A DNA stretch of 62,603 nucleotides from Oceanobacter sp. (lineage in GTDB: Bacteria; Pseudomonadota; Gammaproteobacteria; Pseudomonadales; Oceanobacteraceae). The position numbers and the translations under genes are program-made. This document shows, one piece after another, positions 7,839 through 14,533 of the stretch. Location of the stretch: NCBI GenBank assembly GCA_002733645.1, contig NVWL01000021.1, forward strand, positions 1 through 62,603, read 5' to 3'. Within the stretch, counting starts at the first letter, position 1. Every line of letters starts with the position of its first letter. Under the pieces are notes generated by a model that saw only the letters and a list, made by a program, of their open reading frames with translations, had not been told where the DNA came from and did not search any database.

Positions 7839-7921
7839 GTTCGGCACGTGTTCCTTATGCATTATTATTTTTTCTGTGTTAATTCTGGCGTTTTTTAGCT
7901 ATCTGAAATTGACGAGGTCGT

Positions 7922-10063
7922 ATGAATAAAATAATAACAATATCTGCTCTTTCTCTCGCTTTATGTGGCTGCTATTCCAACCCTGAGATGGTTCTAGAGT
8001 TGAATGGTGGTGACGGTGAGTGGCGCTTCTATGATCAAGGTTTTCCTACTAACTTACGCCTGACGGATGATGGCCGACCTGATTTTTCTGGGTTTCCCCA
8101 TCGTTTGTTTTCGCCTTTGGTGTCTCAGTTTTCACGAGAGGCGGAGCGTTATGAGCATATGACGGGGTATGCACCGGATACTTCTGTGTATATTCGGTTT
8201 TCTGGGTCATTTGAGCCTGATGAATTCCCTTTACCGCAATCGCCTGATTATTTTGCCAATACATCTTCACCTATTCAGTTAATTGATATCGATCCTGATT
8301 CTGCATTGCGCGGTACACGTTATCCTATTGATGTGAATTTCCGTTATGAGGAGGATGAGTACCGTCCTGGGTCTTTGTTTGAGGCGGTTCCTGTTGGGCG
8401 TGTGCAGCAAGAAAATACGACGTATGCGCTGATTATTACTCGTGACATTGTTAGTGATTATATTGGTGAATATGCGCCTGACCTTGAAGCTAACCCTGTG
8501 TTAACAGCGTTATTGAAGGGTGAAAATCCGCGCTTTAAAGATTTATTTATCACGTCTAAGAATGCTGAAAAGGCGTTGCAGGTTTACGCGCCTTTGAAAG
8601 CGCAATTAGAACTTGAGGGTATTGATCCTGAGGATCTGATTGCTGCGGTTGTTTGGACGACGGGAGAGGCTTCGAATAAGGCTTTCCAATTGGGGGAGGT
8701 GATGTCTCAATGGGATGTACCGCCTTTGCTGTCTGATTGGGTAATGACTCAAGATATGCCAGAGTTTTGTGTTTTTGAGGCTCAATGGCGTGTACCTGGG
8801 TTTCAAAAAGGGTTATTTCCTTATCCAGCACCAATATTTGGCGGTGATTTTGAATACGACTTAAATGGTGAGCCGATTAGGCAATATTGGCGAGAAACTC
8901 CAGTGGTATTAACGATTCCTAAAACGCCTATGCCGGCTACTGGTTATCCTATGTTGTTATTTCATCATGGAACACATGGGTTGGCTGAGCATGTTTGGTC
9001 TAGAGGCAAGGAGCCTGTTGCTGGTGAAATTAGCACGTACGGCTCGCCCGGACATATTTCTGCTTTGCGAGGCTGGGCCGCTGCTGGTATGGGAGGGCAC
9101 TTTGGTCATGATCAACAAATCGATATCGGGTTATACGATGCCATTTCTGAAATGGTCGGTATCCCAATGAACTTACTGCAATATAATCTTTATAACCCGC
9201 AGGGTTTTAGAGACAACATGCTACAGCAAGTCTCGGAGCGAATTCTATTTCGTCGATTGATTGAGCAGGTGAATATAGATACTTCAGCCTGTGTAGGCAG
9301 CCATCAGGGGGGCTCTTTTTTTAATGGTGATCAAATGGCTCTTATGGGGCAGTCATTGGGGGCATTTACTGCTGCTGCTCAGGTTTCTGTCGACCCTGCG
9401 CCGTTAACGGCGTTTATCGGCACTGGGCCTGGCACTTATAATATGCCTTTTATTTTTCAAAATAAGCAGGACGCTGAAGGTGCTGCTATTGGCAATATTC
9501 TCGAACCTCTTTTCTTTTATACTGAGGTAGACGATATCGTTGAAGATCGTTTTCACCCGGTGTACGCACTGAGCGAACAGCCGAGCGGGCCTTCTAATAC
9601 TTCTTTTATGTTATCTCAGCGAGATCAACAGAACCAAGCAGGCAGGGCACCTTTTCATAGTTTGTTAATTTTTGGCCATGAAGATTATTCGGTGCCTTTT
9701 AGCTCTCAGAAAACGTTAGTGCGTGCGTTAGGTAGTGATATGGCAGGGTCTGAACTAGATGTACCGTCTGAGTTTAGCTTGCTTGATGCAGCAATGGCAG
9801 CAGGAGGAACTGCTATTGATTATCCGGTGAGTGGTAATGGTCAGTTCGGGGAGACGAACGTTTTTGTTCGATATGATGAGGATGATATTAAAACTGGGCA
9901 CCACGTTATGATTCAGTATGAAGCTCCCAAGCATCAGATTGGTTGTATGCTCCAAGATATATCTGCCGGACTAACGCCTGTGATTGTGGAAGGTGTCGCG
10001 ATTGATGGTGATTGTGCGAGTGGCCCGTCATTGATGAAAACCGTTCAACAGGAGCCTTTTTAA
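7922..10063 (+). CDS. Large alpha/beta-hydrolase lipoprotein (esterase or lipase), 713 aa
   Basis: Residues 1-16 are a lipoprotein signal with the lipobox LCGC, so the protein should be lipidated and anchored, probably to the outer membrane. The nucleophile elbow is seen as MGQSLGAF near residue 480, and an HHGTHG block near residue 350 resembles an oxyanion-loop segment. A His-containing FGHEDYSVPF stretch near residue 580 could supply the catalytic histidine or acid region. Fatty-ester hydrolysis outside the cytoplasm is likely; the substrate is unknown. The family resembles uncharacterised Vibrio or Pseudomonas VolA-type lipoproteins, but I am not sure. ATG at 7922 is preceded by GACGAGGTCGT. 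It stands alone, upstream of a deletion scar. Confidence 0.8.
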   Translation: MNKIITISALSLALCGCYSNPEMVLELNGGDGEWRFYDQGFPTNLRLTDDGRPDFSGFPHRLFSPLVSQFSREAERYEHMTGYAPDTSVYIRFSGSFEPDEFPLPQSPDYFANTSSPIQLIDIDPDSALRGTRYPIDVNFRYEEDEYRPGSLFEAVPVGRVQQENTTYALIITRDIVSDYIGEYAPDLEANPVLTALLKGENPRFKDLFITSKNAEKALQVYAPLKAQLELEGIDPEDLIAAVVWTTGEASNKAFQLGEVMSQWDVPPLLSDWVMTQDMPEFCVFEAQWRVPGFQKGLFPYPAPIFGGDFEYDLNGEPIRQYWRETPVVLTIPKTPMPATGYPMLLFHHGTHGLAEHVWSRGKEPVAGEISTYGSPGHISALRGWAAAGMGGHFGHDQQIDIGLYDAISEMVGIPMNLLQYNLYNPQGFRDNMLQQVSERILFRRLIEQVNIDTSACVGSHQGGSFFNGDQMALMGQSLGAFTAAAQVSVDPAPLTAFIGTGPGTYNMPFIFQNKQDAEGAAIGNILEPLFFYTEVDDIVEDRFHPVYALSEQPSGPSNTSFMLSQRDQQNQAGRAPFHSLLIFGHEDYSVPFSSQKTLVRALGSDMAGSELDVPSEFSLLDAAMAAGGTAIDYPVSGNGQFGETNVFVRYDEDDIKTGHHVMIQYEAPKHQIGCMLQDISAGLTPVIVEGVAIDGDCASGPSLMKTVQQEPF

Positions 10064-10125
10064 CTCTGATGGCTATTAAGTAGTCGTGTGATTTATTTAA
10101 TGTAACGGGGAAGCATGTGTTCCTC

Positions 10126-10320
10126 TTAACCAATCAGTGCATCGGAGAAATAGGTTTTAAATGCGCTGTGTTTATTACTCTGGTAATGGTTGTTATTCCA
10201 GAGTAATGAAATAGGTTGAGCTGGAAAATTACTATCCGGAAAAATCTGTATTAACTCTCCCTTGATTATTTTATCTTTTGTCATGAGGTCTAACATCATG
10301 GCAATTCCGCTGCCACATAC
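10126..10320 (-). pseudogene. 3' remnant of a LysR family regulator gene
   Basis: About 60 codons encode the end of a LysR ligand-binding domain: GSGIAMML, then a KGELIQIFPD turn, PISLLWNNN and the terminal helix with SAFKTYFSDAL. The N-terminal DNA-binding domain and most of the sensor domain are gone. Homology stops at about 10320, where the remnant on the other strand begins, so both were cut by one deletion. It is not expected to make a working protein. Confidence 0.75.
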
Positions 10321-10459
10321 TCGTTGGGGCTTTGACAATAACGTTATTCCGGGCTGGTCCGAAAGTGCAACACAAGCGCGGGTGAGCCTTGAAGCGCTTC
10401 GTAAGTTTAGTGAATTATCTCCTGATGTTCGTGTGATATATGGGCATGAGCAATAAAGT
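10320..10459 (+). pseudogene. 3' remnant of a metallo-beta-lactamase-fold hydrolase gene
   Basis: Roughly 45 codons encode the C-terminal tail of an MBL-fold hydrolase: WGFDNNVIPGW, ATQARVSLEALRKF and the closing DVRVIYGHEQ, where the last histidine is typically a metal ligand. The zinc-binding HxHxDH part is absent. An in-frame ATG exists upstream at 10298 but lies within the LysR remnant, so this is a fragment. It was probably the divergent neighbour and target of the LysR gene before a deletion took both 5' parts. Confidence 0.68.
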
Positions 10460-10466
10460 CATAAAT

Positions 10467-10484
10467 TAGTGACTAAAGTCACTA
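10467..10484. promoter_or_regulatory. 18-bp palindrome, copy 2 (inverted)
   Basis: TAGTGACTAAAGTCACTA is the exact reverse complement of the element at 7821-7838. It lies 66 bases before the TfoX-C gene. Either a shared operator or the two ends of a transferred segment would explain the pair. Confidence 0.55.
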
Positions 10485-10550
10485 TTGTTTTATTTGCGAA
10501 TTGTAGATGATGGCCGGTTGTTGGCTGTTTTTGTATATTAGGTGTATGTC

Positions 10551-10841
10551 ATGGATAGAATTAAAGACTTACCAGGACTAGCGAAGAAGAGTGAAGATGC
10601 TCTTGCGCTGGTAGAAATTTATACGGTTGATGATCTGCGCGCTATTGGGCCTGTTATGGCTTTTTATCGGTTGCGTTTGCTGGCGCGAGAGAGTGAGAAG
10701 TCGGGGCCGAGTTTGAATTTCTTGTATGCGCTTGTGGGCGCTGTGAACAATATGAATTGGCTTGAGGTGGCGCGAACTCAAAGAGAGCAATTACTGGCCG
10801 AGTTGGATAGTTTGGAGCAAATGGAGCGTTTATTTGCGTAA
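10551..10841 (+). CDS. TfoX C-terminal domain protein
   Basis: The 96-residue product matches the C-terminal domain of TfoX (Sxy): LPGLAKKSEDAL at the start, then the helix-hairpin-helix-like turn VDDLRAIGPVMAFYRLR, and SLNFLYALVGAVNNMNWLEVA. In Haemophilus and Vibrio, full TfoX activates natural competence with CRP; stand-alone C-domain proteins are common in gammaproteobacteria and have no settled role. I chose ATG at 10551 over an in-frame GTG at 10542 because AGG at 10540-10542 is correctly spaced from it. The gene converges on cobB. Confidence 0.82.
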   Translation: MDRIKDLPGLAKKSEDALALVEIYTVDDLRAIGPVMAFYRLRLLARESEKSGPSLNFLYALVGAVNNMNWLEVARTQREQLLAELDSLEQMERLFA

Positions 10842-10863
10842 GAAGGTTTATATTAACGCCGAG

Positions 10864-11562
10864 CTAAAGGCTTGATAAAAATGCGGACACTTCTATCGAA
10901 GCTGGCCCATGGATCGCTTCTTTAAACGCAGCCGCACCGTTGGATGGTTCTAAGTTAATTTCGATGGTTCGTGCGCCTACTGAGTTGGCGACCTCCACAA
11001 ACCCTGCTGCGGGGTAGACGTTTCCGGAGGTTCCTATGCTGATAAATAGATCGCAATTTTCTAACGCTTGATAGATTTCATCCATAAATAATGGCATTTC
11101 ACCAAACCATACGATATGCGGACGCAGTCCAGGTTGTTGGCAGCATTCGCAGTGGCTATGTTCTGTGATGTCAGACGTTTGCGAATGTATTTTATCGGTA
11201 TGGATACAGCGTGATTTAAGCAGTTCTCCGTGCATATGTATCAGTTTGTTGGAGCCAGCCAGGCTGTGCAGGTGATCGACATTTTGGGTGACCAGTAAAA
11301 ACTCGCCCGCAAACGCGGCTTCAAATTCGGCCAATGCGATATGAGCAGGGTTGGGCTTTACATCGTTGAGTTGTGCTCGGCGAGCATTGTAAAAACGCTG
11401 TACCAGTTCTGGGTTGCGTTCAAACGCTTCTGGTGTGGCGACATCTTCGAGGCGATGGTTTTCCCATAAACCGCCGCTGTCGCGAAAGGTGTTGATGCCT
11501 GACTCTGCTGAGATGCCGGCTCCGGTGAGCACTACGATGCGTTGGTGCTTGGTGTTTTGCAT
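10864..11562 (-). CDS. cobB: Sirtuin NAD-dependent protein deacylase CobB
   Basis: Sir2 family motifs are all present: [20 protein letters not shown] near the N-terminus binds [11 protein letters not shown] carries the catalytic histidine, and zinc ligands come from SRC and the HCECC cluster. Y and R in RFYNARR match the class III (SIRT5-type) substrate pair, suggesting removal of succinyl as well as acetyl groups from lysines. [13 protein letters not shown] and [13 protein letters not shown] closely follow E. coli CobB. I place the start at 11562 rather than 11577 because GGAGAG lies seven bases before that ATG. The gene follows the patatin gene directly and is likely cotranscribed. Confidence 0.92.
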   Translation of the reverse strand: MQNTKHQRIVVLTGAGISAESGINTFRDSGGLWENHRLEDVATPEAFERNPELVQRFYNARRAQLNDVKPNPAHIALAEFEAAFAGEFLLVTQNVDHLHSLAGSNKLIHMHGELLKSRCIHTDKIHSQTSDITEHSHCECCQQPGLRPHIVWFGEMPLFMDEIYQALENCDLFISIGTSGNVYPAAGFVEVANSVGARTIEINLEPSNGAAAFKEAIHGPASIEVSAFLSSL

Positions 11563-11577
11563 AGCAGTACTCTCCAT

Positions 11578-12744
11578 TTATTTTTTGATTGGCTGCTCTT
11601 CAAAATGGTCTGAGAAAAAGGCGCGAATTTCATCGCGACGAGCCATGCCATCGCTATAGCCTAAATCAATCAACGCTTTGCAGAAACCCTTAGAGAACAG
11701 CAAATAACTGAGAATCCCGGAGCCGTTCTGGCCTGCGTTTCCGCTGCCACCGAGGGCCATTTTTAGCGCGCGGGGTATTTCATGAGCGTGTTCCCCGGCG
11801 ATTTGGTCAATGGAACGACTCGGGTTAATTTCGAGCAGGTCGATGGTTTTTAATTCCATACCTTGTGCTTTGCGAATCTCTTCAGGGATTTTCTCAACGG
11901 TGCGATTAATGCGACTAAGGCGTTCCACGTCGGCTTCCATACTGTCGAGGAAGGCGGCGTTTAGCATGTGCCCCATAATTTTTGCTGGGCTAGGGTAGGA
12001 GGGATTTTCTCGTATGTGCTCTTTGCGTTTGTGGGCAATACCGCTCACACCGATAACCATTACTTTTTCGGCACCTAAGTGCAGTGCCGGGCTGATTGGA
12101 GCCAGCTGACGAACGGCCCCATCAGCGTAGTATTCACCGTGAAGTTTTACCGAAGGAAAAATCATGGGGATGGCAGAGGAGGCCATGAGATGATCAAGGG
12201 TAACGCGAGTACGTTTTCCTATTCGGCGATGACGATCCCAGTTGGTGATGCTGTAGTGGCCTTGAAAAAAGGCGACGGATTCTCCACTGTCTAAGCCTGA
12301 ACAGTTTACGGCAAGTGCGTGTAAAGCGCCGTTGTCGATAGCGCTTTGTATTTGATCAAATTTAATGGCTTCGTCCAGTAAGTCGCGCAATGGTTGGTTA
12401 TTGAGCAAAGAGACTGGGTCGTTTTTAAAGCGACGACCAATGATCAATGAACGCATGATTTTCATGAGACCGTGAGAGATGCCCATAAAATCCGTGCGAT
12501 AAATCTGCTCTGGTGTGAAGTGCATCCAGATGCGTTCGAGGTGTTTAATGCCTATGCGGTAGTTTTCTGCATAGCTTGCCAACGCGACACCGTTGATGGC
12601 TCCAGCGGATGTTCCAGAAATTATGTCAAAAGGGTTGTAGTGGCCCTTTGGGAGAATCTTATGTATCGCTTTCAGAACACCTACTTGGTAGGCCGCTCGT
12701 GCACCACCACCGGATAGTATGAGTCCTGTCTTTTTTACTTCCAA
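11578..12744 (-). CDS. Patatin-like phospholipase, 388 aa
   Basis: The patatin domain starts at once with LSGGGARAAYQVGVL (glycine-rich oxyanion loop). GTSAG near residue 44 carries the nucleophile serine, and DGAVRQ near residue 208 gives the catalytic aspartate; together they form the Ser-Asp dyad. No signal peptide or membrane segment is visible, so it is a cytoplasmic or membrane-associated lipid acyl hydrolase. Such proteins release fatty acids from phospholipids or storage lipid. The start codon is TTG at 12744. Its stop TAA abuts the ATGGAGAG leader of cobB, so the two form an operon. Confidence 0.88.
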   Translation of the reverse strand: MEVKKTGLILSGGGARAAYQVGVLKAIHKILPKGHYNPFDIISGTSAGAINGVALASYAENYRIGIKHLERIWMHFTPEQIYRTDFMGISHGLMKIMRSLIIGRRFKNDPVSLLNNQPLRDLLDEAIKFDQIQSAIDNGALHALAVNCSGLDSGESVAFFQGHYSITNWDRHRRIGKRTRVTLDHLMASSAIPMIFPSVKLHGEYYADGAVRQLAPISPALHLGAEKVMVIGVSGIAHKRKEHIRENPSYPSPAKIMGHMLNAAFLDSMEADVERLSRINRTVEKIPEEIRKAQGMELKTIDLLEINPSRSIDQIAGEHAHEIPRALKMALGGSGNAGQNGSGILSYLLFSKGFCKALIDLGYSDGMARRDEIRAFFSDHFEEQPIKK

Positions 12745-12835
12745 TTCTTCTACTCTGCTAGGGCCTGCGTCATCTGCGAGTATAGTGCATAATGACTTAG
12801 ATTGTGATGATCTGGTTATTAGAGGCGCGTTTTAT

Positions 12836-13480
12836 ATGTTCACTGGTATTGTTCAGGCCCGTTTGGCGGTGAGTGAAATTCTTAAGAAAGAAGATTTCGC
12901 TTCCTTTGTTTTTGATTTTTCTCCGGCATTAATTGAAGGTTTACAAATTGGTGCGTCGGTCGCCATTAATGGTACGTGTTTAACGGCACGAACGATCGAT
13001 GGTTTGCGGGTTAGTTTTGATGCCATCGGCCAAACTTTGAAGGTCACTAATCTTGGTACTTTAAATGCGGGCGATATTGTGAATATTGAACGCGCAGCAA
13101 AGTTTGGTGATGAAATTGGTGGTCATGCGTTATCTGGTCATGTGATGGATCAGATTAAGGTGCTTGAGATTATCGAGACGACCAATAATCTTGTGGTGTG
13201 GATGGAACGCCCGGATCACCTTGCGCCGTATTTGTTGAACAAAGGGTACGTGGCTCTAAATGGGTGTAGTTTGACGATTGCGGAAGTAGAAGGCGGTCGT
13301 TTTTCTGTGCATTTAATTCCTGAGACCCGCGATGTCACGACGTTTGGGCTGATTCAGCCGGGGGATGCGATCAACGTGGAAGTTGATCCGCAAACTCAGG
13401 CGGTTGTGGATACCGTGAAGCAATTGATCACATCGCCTGAGTTGTTGGAGTCGTTAGTTGGGTCATTGAAGGCCAACTAA
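12836..13480 (+). CDS. ribE: Riboflavin synthase alpha chain
   Basis: The enzyme dismutates two 6,7-dimethyl-8-ribityllumazine molecules to riboflavin, the last step of the pathway. The protein begins MFTGIVQ, the universal opening, and contains two lumazine-binding barrels in tandem. In the first are SVAINGTCLT and the HALSGHV turn; in the second are VALNGCSLTI and HLIPET. Its 214 residues are the normal length. ATG at 12836 is chosen because the conserved domain begins exactly there, although the frame is open further back over the 5' end of the patatin gene. It stands apart from other rib genes and next to a convergent glutaredoxin gene. Confidence 0.95.
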   Translation: MFTGIVQARLAVSEILKKEDFASFVFDFSPALIEGLQIGASVAINGTCLTARTIDGLRVSFDAIGQTLKVTNLGTLNAGDIVNIERAAKFGDEIGGHALSGHVMDQIKVLEIIETTNNLVVWMERPDHLAPYLLNKGYVALNGCSLTIAEVEGGRFSVHLIPETRDVTTFGLIQPGDAINVEVDPQTQAVVDTVKQLITSPELLESLVGSLKAN

Positions 13481-13504
13481 CCGCTTTTTGATTTTGGCGC
13501 TACG

Positions 13505-13747
13505 TTAAGCGACGGACTTCAAGTAACGAACGATGTCGCCTGATTCAAACATCCATTCTTCGTGGTCGCCATCTTTGATGAGTAAACAAGGAACGGTGGT
13601 GCGTTTGGTCGCATCGATCTGCTGCTGACGAAATTCCGGATTTTTCATCACATTGCGTTTTTCAACATTGACGTTAAGGCTTTGCATGGCCATCAGTACA
13701 CGCTGGCAAAATGGGCATGAGTCGTAGTAGTAAAGTGCGTATTGCAT
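13505..13747 (-). CDS. Glutaredoxin
   Basis: An 80-residue protein with the dithiol active site CPFC at residues 11-14, the TVPCLLI cis-proline segment and the ESGDIVRYL glutathione-binding helix. It reduces disulfides or mixed glutathione disulfides in the cytoplasm. It resembles GrxC-type small glutaredoxins; the exact class is not clear. The ATG lies 28 bases from that of the divergent TauE/SafE gene, so both promoters must overlap the coding starts or lie very close together. Confidence 0.92.
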   Translation of the reverse strand: MQYALYYYDSCPFCQRVLMAMQSLNVNVEKRNVMKNPEFRQQQIDATKRTTVPCLLIKDGDHEEWMFESGDIVRYLKSVA

Positions 13748-13774
13748 ATTCTTTCCGAAGTTCTGAGAGTTCTA

Positions 13775-14533
13775 ATGCCTGAGTATATCGAACAAATCGC
13801 CTTGTTTGCGATTGCTGTGATCGCCAATTGGTTTTCTGCCCTGGCCGGTGGCGGTGCTGGCTTGATTCAATTGCCGATCTTGATCTTTATGGGCTTACCC
13901 TTTCCGCTGGCTTTGGCTACGCACAAAATCGCGACAGTGGCCTTGGGAGTGGGTGCGACGGCACGTCATTTAAGAGAAGGGCACCTAGATAAGTTAATTC
14001 TGCTGCTGATTTTCTTGGCAGGTGTGCCGGGAGTGATTCTTGGTGCTTTGTTTATTTTAGATGTACCGGCACGGTCGGCAGAAATTGCACTGGGTATATT
14101 AACCCTGCTCTTGGCTCTGTATTCGATGGTGAAACCTGAACTTGGCTTAACCACTCAGGATAAACACCGTGATCTCGCCGGGTATGTTGTTGGTGGGGCA
14201 GTTTTGTTTTGTATTGGGTTTGCTAATGGTGCGTTATCCGCTGGTTCAGGTTTGTTTGTAACTTTGTGGTTGGTGTATTGGTTTGGGTTGGAATACAAAC
14301 TGGCCGTTGCACAAACCTTAGTGGCGGTTGGTTTAGGTTGGAATGGAGCAGGAGCGATAACGATGGGCGCTGTCGCTGAGGTGCAATGGAGTTGGATTCC
14401 AGCTTTGGTACTTGGCTCTTTACTGGGCGGCTATTTGGGCGCTCAAACCTCAATACAGTCGGGTAATCAGATGATTAAGCGACTGTTTGAGGTGATCACG
14501 TTTGTGGTGGCCATCAAGTTACTGTGGGGATAG
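13775..14533 (+). CDS. TauE/SafE (TSUP) family membrane transporter
   Basis: The 252-residue protein has about eight hydrophobic segments and the family pattern twice: NWFSALAGGGAGLIQLPILIF near the N-terminus and FANGALSAGSGLFVTLWLV in the second half, a two-repeat fold. Members export sulfite, sulfoacetate or other small anions; the substrate here is unknown. I chose ATG at 13775 over TTG at 13742. The last 15 bases overlap the end of the convergent metalloprotease gene. Confidence 0.88.
   Translation: MPEYIEQIALFAIAVIANWFSALAGGGAGLIQLPILIFMGLPFPLALATHKIATVALGVGATARHLREGHLDKLILLLIFLAGVPGVILGALFILDVPARSAEIALGILTLLLALYSMVKPELGLTTQDKHRDLAGYVVGGAVLFCIGFANGALSAGSGLFVTLWLVYWFGLEYKLAVAQTLVAVGLGWNGAGAITMGAVAEVQWSWIPALVLGSLLGGYLGAQTSIQSGNQMIKRLFEVITFVVAIKLLWG

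Noticed and set aside
12719-12835. Longer N-terminus for riboflavin synthase
   Set aside because: The extra 39 codons overlap the start of the patatin gene antisense, and the family always starts MFTGIV.
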